A stretch of DNA of 64,000 bases from Bradyrhizobium amphicarpaeae (GTDB lineage Bacteria; Pseudomonadota; Alphaproteobacteria; Rhizobiales; Xanthobacteraceae). Position 1 is the stretch's first letter. Every line of letters begins with the position of its first letter. A model generated the notes under the pieces. That model worked only from the letters and a program-made list of their open reading frames with translations. It searched no databases and was not told the DNA's origin. The position numbers and the translations under genes are program-made. The stretch covers positions 2,448,001 through 2,512,000 of the forward strand of contig NZ_CP029426.2 in the NCBI RefSeq assembly GCF_002266435.3, read 5' to 3'. Positions 40,735-49,614 of this stretch are shown here, in pieces.

Positions 40735-41373
40735 ATGGACACTGATCAACTCATCCGCTCGCTCGCAGCCGACAACACTCATCGCACGCCGCGCGTCGGC
40801 TCCATGCTGACCATGGCGCTGCTGGTGGCCGCGCCCTTGTCGATCACGATCTTCGCGACGTTCCTCGGCGTGCGGCCGGACGTGATGACGGCCATGCACA
40901 ACCCGTTCTTCGACATGAAGTTCGCGGTAACGCTGTCGCTCGCGATCCCCGCGATCATCGTCAGCCTGCATCTGTCGCGTCCCGAAGCTCTGCTGCGTGG
41001 CTGGGGCTGGCTGCTGCTGCTTCCCGTCGGGTTGCTCGCGGTCGCGATCGGCAGTGAGGCGATGATGGCGCCGGCCATGCCGATGACGATGCGCTTGATG
41101 GGCAAGAACTCCAGGGTGTGCCTGGTCGCGATTCCGGCGATGTCGCTGCCGCTGCTTGCGGGGGCGCTGTTCGGCCTGCGCCATGGCGCGCCGTCGCGCC
41201 CGGCGCTTGCCGGAGCGCTCGCCGGCCTGGTGTCGGCCGGGCTTGCCGCGACGCTCTATGCCTCGCATTGCACCGACGATTCGCCGCTGTTCGTCGCGAC
41301 CTGGTATACGCTCGCGGCGGCGCTGGTGACGGCGATCGGCGCGGCGGTCGGGTCGAAAGTCCTGAGATACTGA
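40735..41373 (+). CDS. osrA: OsrA, redox-sensing membrane anti-sigma factor (DUF1109)
   Basis: The 212-residue protein has about six membrane helices and the DUF1109/NrsF signature. Cys129 (SRVCLVAIPAM) and Cys179 (ASHCTDD) occur at the same positions as the two cysteines shown in Bradyrhizobium OsrA to be needed for release of EcfF under oxidative stress. These would form a periplasmic-side disulfide switch. The ATG at 40735 lies 2 bases after the ecfF stop codon, so the two are coupled. The opposite neighbour is an unrelated membrane protein on the other strand. Confidence 0.92.
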   Translation: MDTDQLIRSLAADNTHRTPRVGSMLTMALLVAAPLSITIFATFLGVRPDVMTAMHNPFFDMKFAVTLSLAIPAIIVSLHLSRPEALLRGWGWLLLLPVGLLAVAIGSEAMMAPAMPMTMRLMGKNSRVCLVAIPAMSLPLLAGALFGLRHGAPSRPALAGALAGLVSAGLAATLYASHCTDDSPLFVATWYTLAAALVTAIGAAVGSKVLRY

Positions 41374-41434
41374 CCGCGCCAGCCAGGCCGCGCGGTCCGT
41401 CGTCAGCGCTCCAACTACCCGCGCGAGCTTGGCG

Positions 41435-43558
41435 TCATGACTTCCTGCGATAGAGGATGAACCGGGTCGACTCTTCGGAGTGCTCGAACTGCTCCTGCAA
41501 GATCTGGTCGACCATCTCCTTCAACCAATCATATTGGTTGGTCGCGCCGCGTTCCAAAAAGAAATAGTCGGCTCCGGCAAAGCTCCTGATCACCTGGTCT
41601 CGGCTGAACATGTCCCGGAAGGGCATGAAGTCGCTCTTGGGGGCACGGCCGAGAGCGGGAAGAACGAGCCAATCCTGGTCCGACAACAGCAGCATGCGGC
41701 CGCCGGGGGGCAGGACCCTGTTGACCAGTTCGACGTCGCTGGCGTCGAGTGCGACCTTGATTGGGCCCGCGCTTGGTTTCCATCTGAAGCTGGCGATGCT
41801 CGGATACTGCAAATACGACCGCAGCCCGATCGTCACATGCTGTCGCCGATCCTGCGCGCTCAGAAGCACGGCGACCGAGACGACGGCGACCGCTCCTAGC
41901 GACATTGCCGGCACCAATTGCGACTTTGTTCGGCCGACAGCGGCGCGAAATGCCGATCGGCCCCACCACGCGCCAACGGCAAGATAAGCAAACGCGTTCT
42001 GCTGCCACACCGCATCGAGCGACCGGTTCACCCACTTGGTCATGAAAACCAGCGCGACGAGAGACAGAACCAGCAGGTAAGCGCGCTCGACGGTGCGTGA
42101 GCCGGTCCACGCGCCGGCGACGCTCACCGCCGTGCCGATGGCGATCGCGGGCATGACGATCTGGTAGACCGTTCCGAAGCCGGGCTGCCAGATCAGGGTT
42201 ACCGATACCCAGTTCGAGAAGCTGTGCAGACCGAGCGGGGTGAGGAAGACGTACAGGAAGTCCTTTGAAAGGACCGCCGGGCCGAATGCGGCAACGAACA
42301 ATCCCAGCAGGAACACGATCGACATGCCGGTGAAAGCCGCGACCTCCCAAAAACGGCGCCGCTCCAGCAACCGCACGCATAGCGCCGCGCAAGCCACGGC
42401 CCAGGTATAGATCCCGGTTTCGGTGTTCCAAAAGATCGAGACGCCGCAGACGGCGGACAGCGCCACCAGCAACCAACCGGACGGTTTCACCATGAGACGC
42501 GCCAGGATGCCCACGGCGATGAACACGAACATGTACCGGATCGCGAGCGCGGACGGCCCGCCGAAAGCATCGCCGTCGGCGTACTGGCACAAGGCGAGAA
42601 ACACGAACGCCAGGACGAAAGGCATCGCCCGGTTCTGGAAGAAGTCCCGCAGCACCCAATAGGCCGACACGTGGAAGATCACGAGACTTCCGGCAATCAA
42701 CCTGATGTAGAGGCAATACAGGGCATTGGCGTCCGCGGTGAGGAACCTGCTCAACAAGTAAGGCGGGCCATATCCGTAGAACGCCAGGAAGTCGCGGCCG
42801 GGCACCAGGCCCTTTGCGAAATGATAGAGCGCCGGCCCTGTCAGATAGGAGACCGGATGATTGCCGCCGGCCGCCCGCGTGGCCATGCCCTGCACGTCCA
42901 TGGGCAGGATCAGGGCCAGCAGTGCAGCGATCAGCACTGCATCGACCCATCCAAATTCGAATAGCCCGATCGGTCTGGCTTCGGCATCGCCATTGATGTG
43001 AATGCGGGTCGGGAAGCGCTTCACGAACGGGATGAAGCCGGCGGCGACCATGGCGGTCAGCGCGAGCGCTTGAAATCTCGGCTCGAACGTGGCCCGCAGG
43101 AACGGATGCAGTTCTGTGATGATGATCACAGACGAGAGGTAGAACGGAACGAGCGACCTCCCTTCGAAGAACTTTCGCAGCTTGAGGGCAGCAAACGCTG
43201 CGGCGGCGCCGAAACCGTAGAACAGGAGATAGAAGATTTTCTCGGCGCGTTTGACGGCTTCGCCGTTCGGAACAGCTGATTGAACGACTGGAAAGTCCAG
43301 TGCCAGGTTTACGGCAAGGTCCGGCTTGGCGGCATTCAGGATCAGATAGGCCGAGAGGCCAGCTGCCACGGCGCCAACGCACGCTCCCCACAATGCCAAA
43401 CTCTGAAAACGCCAAAGCTCAAGTTCTGACCGTGTTATCGGTTTGACAAAATGCAACGGGCCCCCCCGGGACGAAATCCTCCGGAACGCTAAAACAAAAA
43501 AATCGCCGACGCCATAAGCGCTGCGCCATAGATGGCATGCCCCTGGGAAGAAGGCCAT
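41435..43558 (-). CDS. Large polytopic membrane protein of unknown function
   Basis: From the ATG at 43558 the protein is about 707 residues; the frame is open to 43612. It has about 12-14 hydrophobic helices, a long C-terminal cytoplasmic or periplasmic part with SDQDWLVLPALG and a final domain of about 100 residues. The first ~60 residues are unusual for a membrane protein and a TTG start further in (near 43458) is possible. The layout (many helices, then a soluble C-terminus) resembles GT-C type glycosyltransferases, but I see no decisive DE or DxD motif. It is monocistronic, convergent with osrA. Confidence 0.7.
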   Translation of the reverse strand: MAFFPGACHLWRSAYGVGDFFVLAFRRISSRGGPLHFVKPITRSELELWRFQSLALWGACVGAVAAGLSAYLILNAAKPDLAVNLALDFPVVQSAVPNGEAVKRAEKIFYLLFYGFGAAAAFAALKLRKFFEGRSLVPFYLSSVIIITELHPFLRATFEPRFQALALTAMVAAGFIPFVKRFPTRIHINGDAEARPIGLFEFGWVDAVLIAALLALILPMDVQGMATRAAGGNHPVSYLTGPALYHFAKGLVPGRDFLAFYGYGPPYLLSRFLTADANALYCLYIRLIAGSLVIFHVSAYWVLRDFFQNRAMPFVLAFVFLALCQYADGDAFGGPSALAIRYMFVFIAVGILARLMVKPSGWLLVALSAVCGVSIFWNTETGIYTWAVACAALCVRLLERRRFWEVAAFTGMSIVFLLGLFVAAFGPAVLSKDFLYVFLTPLGLHSFSNWVSVTLIWQPGFGTVYQIVMPAIAIGTAVSVAGAWTGSRTVERAYLLVLSLVALVFMTKWVNRSLDAVWQQNAFAYLAVGAWWGRSAFRAAVGRTKSQLVPAMSLGAVAVVSVAVLLSAQDRRQHVTIGLRSYLQYPSIASFRWKPSAGPIKVALDASDVELVNRVLPPGGRMLLLSDQDWLVLPALGRAPKSDFMPFRDMFSRDQVIRSFAGADYFFLERGATNQYDWLKEMVDQILQEQFEHSEESTRFILYRRKS

Positions 43559-43663
43559 GGAGCATGATCCCGCACGCGCCAGCTCTTCGCGAGGGAGCGT
43601 CGTGCGTTTCACAAAAAGGTCACGCTCGAGGGGCGAGCCGCGTGACGCTTGCTCAGTCGCGCC

Positions 43664-44767
43664 TCACGCTACCGGCGTTGCACCCAGCTGCATGCGGTGG
43701 AAGCGCAGCACCTGCTGCGCGGTCGAGCTGCGCAGGGCCTCGTAGGCGTCGCGCAGCGTCAGCATGTCGGTCTGCGAGCCGCCGGAGAGCTTCTCGCGCA
43801 TGGCGATGATGGCGCGCACGCTGGGCCAGGACATGCCCGCGACCTTGGCGAGGACCATCACGCCCTCGGTGCGGCTTTCGATCATCATGGTCTCGGCAGT
43901 CTCGACCGCGACGCCCGCGAGCGCCGCGAGCCCCGCATTGGTTTCGTCGAATTTGCCCTGCTCGGCGAAAGCGGTGACCTGGAATTCGTTGAGACGGCCG
44001 TCCTCGTGCAGCGACTTCACCAGCGCGCGCGCCATCTCGGTCTGCTTGGTCATGGCGGCGGCGCGGACCCGCTGAGCCACTTCCTGGACCACGCTCGACA
44101 CCTCGTTCACGAGCTCCGGATGCGCGGCCTCGAGCTTGCGGCGCACGCTCAGGGACGCCTTCGCGATCAGCTTCAGATAGTGATGGCGCGGCAGATCGGG
44201 CCTCAACCCAATGCAGGTGGCGAGGTCATCGTCGCGTTCGGCGCGGCTGACGAGGTCGGTGAGGCTTCCCTCGGAAAGCTGCGCGCCCGGATTGCTGATG
44301 GTCGACTGCACCACGTCCTCGTTGCCGCGCGTTACCAGCACGTCGGTCAGCGCTTCCGACAGCACCCGCCGCAGCGAGATCGCCTTGAGATGCGCCTGGC
44401 CTCGCGTGCGCGCGATCTCGATCAAGGTGGTCTCGTCCAGCCGTTCCGATCTCGACAGCACGGGGCCGGAGACTTCGATGACCTCGTCGAGCGCGAGCGT
44501 GCGGATGATTTTCGGCGGCGCGGCCGCGATCGGCGCGAGGCGGTCGGCGAGCAGCGCCCTGGCCGAGGTCTCGATCTGCTCGATCAGGCACTGGAATACG
44601 TCGTCGAACACGCGGATGTGGTCGTCGGAATAGTCCACCGCGTTGCCCACGAACAGATCGGTGACGCGGCGCAGCGTCTCGACCCGGCGCGCGACGGTGC
44701 CGTGCGACAGCGCGGTCTGCAGTTCCTCGAGCAAATTCTCGGATGTCTTTGCGGATCTGGATCTCAT
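43664..44767 (-). CDS. DUF2336 domain-containing protein
   Basis: The 367-residue, mostly helical protein has the pattern of DUF2336 (RVETLRRVTDLFV near the start, then IGLRPDLPRHHYLKLI). No signal peptide or membrane segment is seen, so it is likely cytoplasmic. DUF2336 proteins are widespread in Bradyrhizobium and other alphaproteobacteria; their function is not known. The adjacent upstream gene on the same strand encodes a diguanylate cyclase (63 bases away), so a link to cyclic-di-GMP signalling is possible, an inference only. Confidence 0.88.
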   Translation of the reverse strand: MRSRSAKTSENLLEELQTALSHGTVARRVETLRRVTDLFVGNAVDYSDDHIRVFDDVFQCLIEQIETSARALLADRLAPIAAAPPKIIRTLALDEVIEVSGPVLSRSERLDETTLIEIARTRGQAHLKAISLRRVLSEALTDVLVTRGNEDVVQSTISNPGAQLSEGSLTDLVSRAERDDDLATCIGLRPDLPRHHYLKLIAKASLSVRRKLEAAHPELVNEVSSVVQEVAQRVRAAAMTKQTEMARALVKSLHEDGRLNEFQVTAFAEQGKFDETNAGLAALAGVAVETAETMMIESRTEGVMVLAKVAGMSWPSVRAIIAMREKLSGGSQTDMLTLRDAYEALRSSTAQQVLRFHRMQLGATPVA

Positions 44768-44830
44768 GGCCCTGTCCTGGAGCGCTCGGTCCGGCGGCGG
44801 CTTCTGTCGCAGCGGGAAAAAATGGATCGG

Positions 44831-45988
44831 TCAGCTCGTTGCAATGCGGTTGCGCCCTTGCGCCTTGGCGGAATAGAGCGCGCGATCGGCGCGCGCGAGA
44901 AACGTGTCGGCAGTATCGACGTCGCGCAGCGTCACGACGCCCGCGGAAATGGTCAGGTGCATATTCAGGGAGAATGCGCTCCAGTCGAGATCGGCGACGA
45001 TGCAGCGCAAGCGCTCGAGCATGCGCTGTGCGGCGTCACCCGAGGTGTCCGGCAGCAGCAGCAGGAATTCCTCGCCGCCATAGCGGCCGAAGCAATCGGC
45101 CGGACGGATGTTGGCGAACATGGTGATCGCGAAGGTGCGCAGCACCTCGTCCCCGACGGGGTGGCCATGGGCGTCGTTGATGCGCTTGAACCAGTCGAGA
45201 TCGATCAGCGCGATCGCGCATGGCGTCGATGCCTGCCGCGACTTTTCGATCTCGGCGTCGAGAAGCCGCATGATGCAGCGGCGGTTGTAGGAACCGGTGA
45301 GTTCGTCGAGCTCGGCCAATTCCTCGATGCGCTGATAGGCGGCCTTCAGCTCGATGCTGCGCCGGTAGAGGATCTTGCGCAGGGTGGCGCCGAACAGGCC
45401 GAGGAAGGCGCACTGGCCGATTACCAGCACGAAGCAGAGCATCGAGGCGGTTCGCTCGAGGCGGGTCGCAACCGGAAGTCCGATCGGCAGGTCCGAGCCC
45501 AGGAAGACCAGGGCGAGCCCGCCGGTGGCAAGGCCCCAGGTAAGCATCGCCTGGCGCGAGGTCATCCGCAGCGTGCCGAACGCGAAAATCAGAAACAGCA
45601 CGGCGATGAACGTGACCCCGACCGTGGGCACGGCGAGCAGGAACACCAGCTGCAGCGCCATATGCGCCGAGATCTGAAAGACGGTGAGGTAATGATCCTC
45701 GAACCGGTCGCCGAAGCCGGCTTCCGACAGCACGGTGAACGTACCGATAATCAGGAGGCCGCCGAGCCAGAACAGCGACGGAACGGCCATGGCGACCGCG
45801 CCGGCATAGGCGTAGAGCAACAGGACCGAGGCGCCCAGCGAATAGCTCGCCACCTGGCCGATATACATCTGGCGGCGCTGCCGGGCCCGGCGCGCCAGCA
45901 CTTCGGGGGCCGCCACCTCGGGCGAGAGCACGAGATCCGCGACCTCAGCGGCATTCCTCTCGGGAAAGGACGTCGCGGCCGTGCTCAT
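44831..45988 (-). CDS. Membrane diguanylate cyclase (GGDEF)
   Basis: The 385-residue protein has an N-terminal membrane region with about five to six helices (residues 45-205, MASE-like) and a GGDEF domain (about 220-385). The active motif is GGEEF at residues 304-308 (GRYGGEEFLLLLPDTSG), a competent variant. An inhibitory site RPAD (Arg295-Asp298) lies exactly five residues upstream, as in product-inhibited cyclases. It should make cyclic-di-GMP at the inner membrane and be feedback-inhibited. The downstream gene encodes DUF2336. The divergent upstream gap carries a sigma-factor gene. Confidence 0.92.
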   Translation of the reverse strand: MSTAATSFPERNAAEVADLVLSPEVAAPEVLARRARQRRQMYIGQVASYSLGASVLLLYAYAGAVAMAVPSLFWLGGLLIIGTFTVLSEAGFGDRFEDHYLTVFQISAHMALQLVFLLAVPTVGVTFIAVLFLIFAFGTLRMTSRQAMLTWGLATGGLALVFLGSDLPIGLPVATRLERTASMLCFVLVIGQCAFLGLFGATLRKILYRRSIELKAAYQRIEELAELDELTGSYNRRCIMRLLDAEIEKSRQASTPCAIALIDLDWFKRINDAHGHPVGDEVLRTFAITMFANIRPADCFGRYGGEEFLLLLPDTSGDAAQRMLERLRCIVADLDWSAFSLNMHLTISAGVVTLRDVDTADTFLARADRALYSAKAQGRNRIATS

Positions 45989-46422
45989 GGTCCCGCCAAT
46001 GGTGATGTCAGCGTAAAAATCTACGTGGCAAGCCTTTATGTTTGGTATCCTCTGAAACCGAATCCGAACCGTGCAGCGCAGAACAAGGTGGCAGGCTCGG
46101 GGGAGAAATTTTGCTGGCGATCGGGCGTCCTTTTGCGATGCGATCGAGCCTAAGCCGGGCTTGGCGAGACATATGTCGTGCAGGACTGCTATGGAACCGG
46201 ACGAGGTCGGCCTGTGCCGGACAGGCGTTCCGCTGGGAAGTATTACAGTATTATGTTACCGATCTGGATGAAAGCGGCCGATGGCTGCGGGTGGGACAAG
46301 AAAAATACGCGTATGTGGGGTGGATCACACAGGCGCCCGTATGACTGCGGTACCCTGAACAATTTTGCCCCCTCTGTCGAACCGTCCGCCGCGCCGACCC
46401 GACCAACTTTGCGAGACGGGCA
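45989..46422. other. Divergent intergenic region before the sigma operon
   Basis: About 430 bases without a credible gene. Short frames here contain no recognisable protein. The region should contain promoters for the diguanylate cyclase (minus) and sigma operon (plus). A weak ECF-type promoter candidate lies at 46356-46381 (listed separately). A-T rich bases (TATTACAGTATTATG) occur at 46241-46255. Confidence 0.5.
46356..46381 (+). promoter_or_regulatory. Candidate ECF-type promoter
   Basis: TGAAC (46356-46360) followed after 15 bases by GTCGAA (46376-46381) resembles the GAAC / CG-rich pair of ECF promoters and lies 41 bases before the sigma start codon. Autoregulation is common in such operons, but the match is loose. 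Confidence 0.25.
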
Positions 46423-46992
46423 TTGAGCGTGACACAGGCGGCTTCGGACGAGGTCCTGATCGCCAGGATCGCTCAAGGTGACCGGCTCGCCATGCAGGTG
46501 CTGTACGGGCGGCACCATGTCAGGGTGTATCGTTTCGGGCTAAGGCTCGTGCGGGACGAGCAGGCGGCGGAAGACCTCATCAGCGAGGTGTTTCTCGACG
46601 TTTGGCGTCAAGCCGGCAAGTTCGAGGGCCGATCCGCCGTTTCTACCTGGCTGCTGGCAATCACCCGCTTCAAGGCCCTGTCTGCGCTCCGGCGCAGGAA
46701 GGATTTTGAACTGGACGAAGACGCCGCCAACGCGATCGAGGATACGTCCGACAATCCGGAAACGGCGGTGCAGAAGAAGGATACCAGTGCTGCGTTGCGG
46801 GAGTGTCTGACGGGCCTCTCGCCGGACCACCGGGAAATCGTCGATCTCGTCTACTACCACGAGAAGTCCGTGGAAGAGGTGGCCGAAATCGTCGGGATAC
46901 CGGAGAACACCGTGAAGACGCGCTTGTTCTATGCGCGCAAGAAATTGGCCGAACTGCTGAAGGCAGCCGGCGTTGAGCGAGGCTGGCCATGA
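46423..46992 (+). CDS. ECF RNA polymerase sigma factor (second module)
   Basis: The 189-residue protein has ECF sigma-2 (AAEDLISEVFLDVWRQAGKFEG and STWLLAITRFKAL) and sigma-4 (LSPDHREIVDLVYYHEKSVEEVAEIVGIPENTVKTRLFYAR). The start is TTG in the frame shown; GTG two codons later (46429) is an alternative. Its last codons overlap the ATG of the next gene, an anti-sigma-like protein. The third gene is a subtilisin-like protease, so a signal involving a periplasmic or surface protease is likely. The module differs from the cassette at 10.3-13.1 kb and from ecfF. Confidence 0.88.
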   Translation: MSVTQAASDEVLIARIAQGDRLAMQVLYGRHHVRVYRFGLRLVRDEQAAEDLISEVFLDVWRQAGKFEGRSAVSTWLLAITRFKALSALRRRKDFELDEDAANAIEDTSDNPETAVQKKDTSAALRECLTGLSPDHREIVDLVYYHEKSVEEVAEIVGIPENTVKTRLFYARKKLAELLKAAGVERGWP

Positions 46993-47684
46993 TGGCTTTG
47001 AGCAAGAAGATGCTGGAGCAAGAGCCCGGTGAAATTGAATTGCTGCTGCCGTGGCACGCTGCCGGCACGCTGAACGCGCGCGATGCGCGGCGGGTCGAGG
47101 AAGCGCTGGCGCGCGATCCCGAACTTGCCAGGCAATATGCCGCGATCCGCGGTGAGTACGAAGAGACCATCCATCTGAACGAGAGCCTCGGGGCTCCCTC
47201 GGCGCGCGCGATGCAGAAATTGTTCGCCGCGATCGACGCCGAGCCGGCGCGGGCGAGCGGCTCGCTGCCGTTGTCGGCGCGCATTTCGACCTTCTTCGCG
47301 AGCCTGTCGCCGCGCACGCTGGCGTGGTCGGCGAGCCTCGGTGCCATCGCGCTGATGCTGCAGGCCGGAATCATCGGCGCCGTGCTGATGAAGAACCAGC
47401 CCGCGACCTTCCAGACCGCTTCGGTCTCGACCAGCGGTCCGATCACACGCGAACTCGGCACGACCGTTCCGCCGGCGCGCGCGCTGGTGCGCTTCACGCC
47501 CGAGGCCCGCGTCGGCGACATCACCGCACTGCTCGACAGCTACCAGGCCTCGATCATCGGCGATGCCAAGGGCGGCATGTTCCGCCTCCAGTTCGACAAG
47601 GCGATGAGCCAGGACGAGCTCGCTTCGCTGCTCGGCAGGATGCAGCGCGAGAAGTTCGTCAACCTCGCCGTCGCGGCGCCCTAG
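46989..47684 (+). CDS. Anti-sigma factor, zinc-free, with inhibitor-like C-terminus
   Basis: The 231-residue protein has an N-terminal cytoplasmic helical region (LLPWHAAGTLNARDARRVEEAL) typical of anti-sigma factors but lacks the HxxxCxxC zinc motif. A single membrane helix follows (about 115-137). The outer part ends in a compact alpha/beta domain (RALVRFTPEARVGDITALLD...FVNLAVA), about 70 residues, that resembles protease propeptide/inhibitor folds. The gene overlaps the sigma stop codon (ATG inside it) and precedes the protease gene by 16 bases. It may sense the protease by its outer domain; this is inference. Confidence 0.82.
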   Translation: MMALSKKMLEQEPGEIELLLPWHAAGTLNARDARRVEEALARDPELARQYAAIRGEYEETIHLNESLGAPSARAMQKLFAAIDAEPARASGSLPLSARISTFFASLSPRTLAWSASLGAIALMLQAGIIGAVLMKNQPATFQTASVSTSGPITRELGTTVPPARALVRFTPEARVGDITALLDSYQASIIGDAKGGMFRLQFDKAMSQDELASLLGRMQREKFVNLAVAAP

Positions 47685-47700
47685 TCGCGCCGCTGATCCG

Positions 47701-49413
47701 ATGACAGGCAAGTCCGAGAGCAGGGTGCGCGCCGGGGCCTACGCTTCATCGGCCGGCGCCGCGCTTCTGATCGCCGCCTGTCTCGGCGTCGAGGTTGCGC
47801 AGGCGCAGGCGATCATGCGCACGCCGACGATCAGCGTGCCCACGCGAACGCCGACCATCTCTCCGAGCATCGCCTCGCGCGTCGGTCCGACGGTCTCGGC
47901 CAGGGCGGTGTCCGTCGATCGCGGCCCGCGCACGATCGCGACCATTCCCCACACCACGACGGCGCGCCTGCGGCCGACGACGGTGCTGCCCTATGCACGC
48001 TACTCGCCGAACCTGTATCCGGCCTGCACCGCGCCCTATCGCGATGCCGGCGGCGAATGCCTGGCGCAGCCGAATGCCGGCGGCGGTGACCCTGGCAAAC
48101 CCGGCAAGAAGAGCGCCGGCAAGGGCCGCGGCAACGCCACGCCGGTTGCCGCCAATCTGCGCAGCTTCGCCAACGAATTCGTGGCCGAGATCGACGGGAC
48201 GTTGTCACCCGGTGACGCCGACGCGCTGGCCCGGCGGCACGGCTTGACGCGGATCTCGTCGGAGAGCTTCCCGCTGATCGGGGCGACGTTCGGTCTGTTC
48301 CGCATCACGGATGGCCGGCCGTACGAGACGGTGCGGCGCGAATTCGCGACTGATGGCAGCGTGCGCTCGGTCCAGCCGAACTTCCGCTATGTGCTGCAGG
48401 ATCAGAAATCGACGCCCCCGAGCGAAGGCGATCCTGCGCAATATGCCCTGACGAAACTTCGCCTGCCGCAGGCGCATACGCTGGCGCACGGCGCCAACGT
48501 CACGGTTGCCGTGATCGACTCCGGCATCGACACCAGGCATCCCGAACTCGCCAATTCCATCGCCGACAATTTCGATGCGCTCGGCAGCGCGGAGGGGCCG
48601 CACGTCCACGGCACCGGCATTGCCGGCGCGATCGTGGCGCATGACCGGCTGATGGGCAGCGCGCCCGAGGCCCGCATCATCGCGATCCGCGCGTTCGGCG
48701 GTGCCAATGACGGCGCCGAGAGCTCGTCCTACATCATCCTGCGGTCGCTAAATTACGCCGCCGAGCACGGCGCGCAGATCGTCAATATGAGCTTCGCCGG
48801 TCCAAAGGACGCGGTGATCGAACGGGCCATCGCGGCGACCGCCGCGCGCGGCCTCGTGCTGATCGCGGCTGCCGGCAATGCCGGCGCGAAATCGCCGCCG
48901 CTCTATCCAGCCGCCAATCCCAACGTGATCGCGGTCAGCGCGACCGACCAGCAGGACAGGCTGTTCCCCGCGTCCAACCGCGGCAATTACGTCGCCATTG
49001 CAGCGCCCGGGGTCGACATCTTCCTGCCGGCGCCGGACGGCAAGTACCAGATGACGTCGGGAACCTCGTTCTCGGCCGCCTACGTCTCGGGCGTCGCGGC
49101 GTTGCTGCTCGAACGCAACTACGCCTTGAAGCCGGAAGCACTGCGCATGACGCTGGCGAAGACCGCGCGCGACCTCGGCTCTCCCGGGCGCGACGAGCTT
49201 TTCGGCGACGGTCAGGCCGATGCGTTTGCCGCGGTCTTGGCTGTTCCCGCCGACAGCGCCACGCCCGTTGCGGCTGCGTCGGGTACAACAAAACGTGAAG
49301 ATGCCGCGAAGCGTCGCGACGAGCCCAACAGCCGCGCGATCGAACAACCCTCGTTGTCGAGCGCGGACGATAAAGCCACGGTTTCTCAGGCGGATAGGCC
49401 GGCGACGCGATAG
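47701..49413 (+). CDS. Secreted S8 subtilisin-like serine protease
   Basis: The 570-residue protein has a signal peptide (about 1-36), a Pro/Thr-rich spacer, a propeptide-like domain (about 155-230) and an S8 catalytic domain. The triad is Asp273 (VIDSGID), His303 (VHGTG) and Ser456 (TSGTSFSAAYVSG), with Asn393 in the oxyanion site (AGNAG). A Ser/Thr/Lys-rich tail of about 55 residues ends it. It should act in the periplasm or outside the cell. Its position after a sigma/anti-sigma pair suggests that it is a target, or the sensing partner, of that module. Confidence 0.92.
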   Translation: MTGKSESRVRAGAYASSAGAALLIAACLGVEVAQAQAIMRTPTISVPTRTPTISPSIASRVGPTVSARAVSVDRGPRTIATIPHTTTARLRPTTVLPYARYSPNLYPACTAPYRDAGGECLAQPNAGGGDPGKPGKKSAGKGRGNATPVAANLRSFANEFVAEIDGTLSPGDADALARRHGLTRISSESFPLIGATFGLFRITDGRPYETVRREFATDGSVRSVQPNFRYVLQDQKSTPPSEGDPAQYALTKLRLPQAHTLAHGANVTVAVIDSGIDTRHPELANSIADNFDALGSAEGPHVHGTGIAGAIVAHDRLMGSAPEARIIAIRAFGGANDGAESSSYIILRSLNYAAEHGAQIVNMSFAGPKDAVIERAIAATAARGLVLIAAAGNAGAKSPPLYPAANPNVIAVSATDQQDRLFPASNRGNYVAIAAPGVDIFLPAPDGKYQMTSGTSFSAAYVSGVAALLLERNYALKPEALRMTLAKTARDLGSPGRDELFGDGQADAFAAVLAVPADSATPVAAASGTTKREDAAKRRDEPNSRAIEQPSLSSADDKATVSQADRPATR

Positions 49414-49479
49414 CGCTTGCGACAAAGATGCGCGCGTTGCGAAGGTCAAAAAATCGAACGCGGCATTGAACGTTCAGCT

Positions 49480-49612
49480 AGCTGCCACGACCAAATTATG
49501 TGGGAGCGGTCATCCCTCCCCATCAGTCATATTAGGCGCGAGCGCCCATCCACCCCAAGCGCCCATATGGCTCGACCCGTCCGGTTGTCCCCCCGGACGG
49601 GTCTTTTCTTTT
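49480..49612 (+). ncRNA. Candidate terminator-bounded small RNA
   Basis: The 133 bases include a short hairpin (GGCGC-GA-GCGCC region near 49531) and end in a perfect 11-base stem with T-rich tail. The nearest upstream gene stops 160 bases before the terminator, and the sequence between does not encode protein. This arrangement is typical for a stand-alone small RNA, but it could instead be the 3' untranslated region of the protease operon. The 5' end is a guess; family unknown. Confidence 0.4.
49574..49607 (+). terminator. Strong Rho-independent terminator
   Basis: Arms GACCCGTCCGG (49574-49584) and CCGGACGGGTC (49593-49603) form a perfect 11-base stem with an 8-base loop, and TTTTCTTTT follows on the plus strand. 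It terminates either the subtilase operon or the small-RNA candidate. Confidence 0.85.
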
Positions 49613-49614
49613 CA

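Noticed and set aside
43649..46153. An 834-residue plus-strand frame over DUF2336 and the diguanylate cyclase
   Set aside because: Crosses two real genes on the other strand; no domain is visible in it.
46241..46255. A TATTAT-like -10 element before the sigma operon
   Set aside because: No acceptable -35 hexamer is found at 16-18 bases, so it is not called as a promoter.
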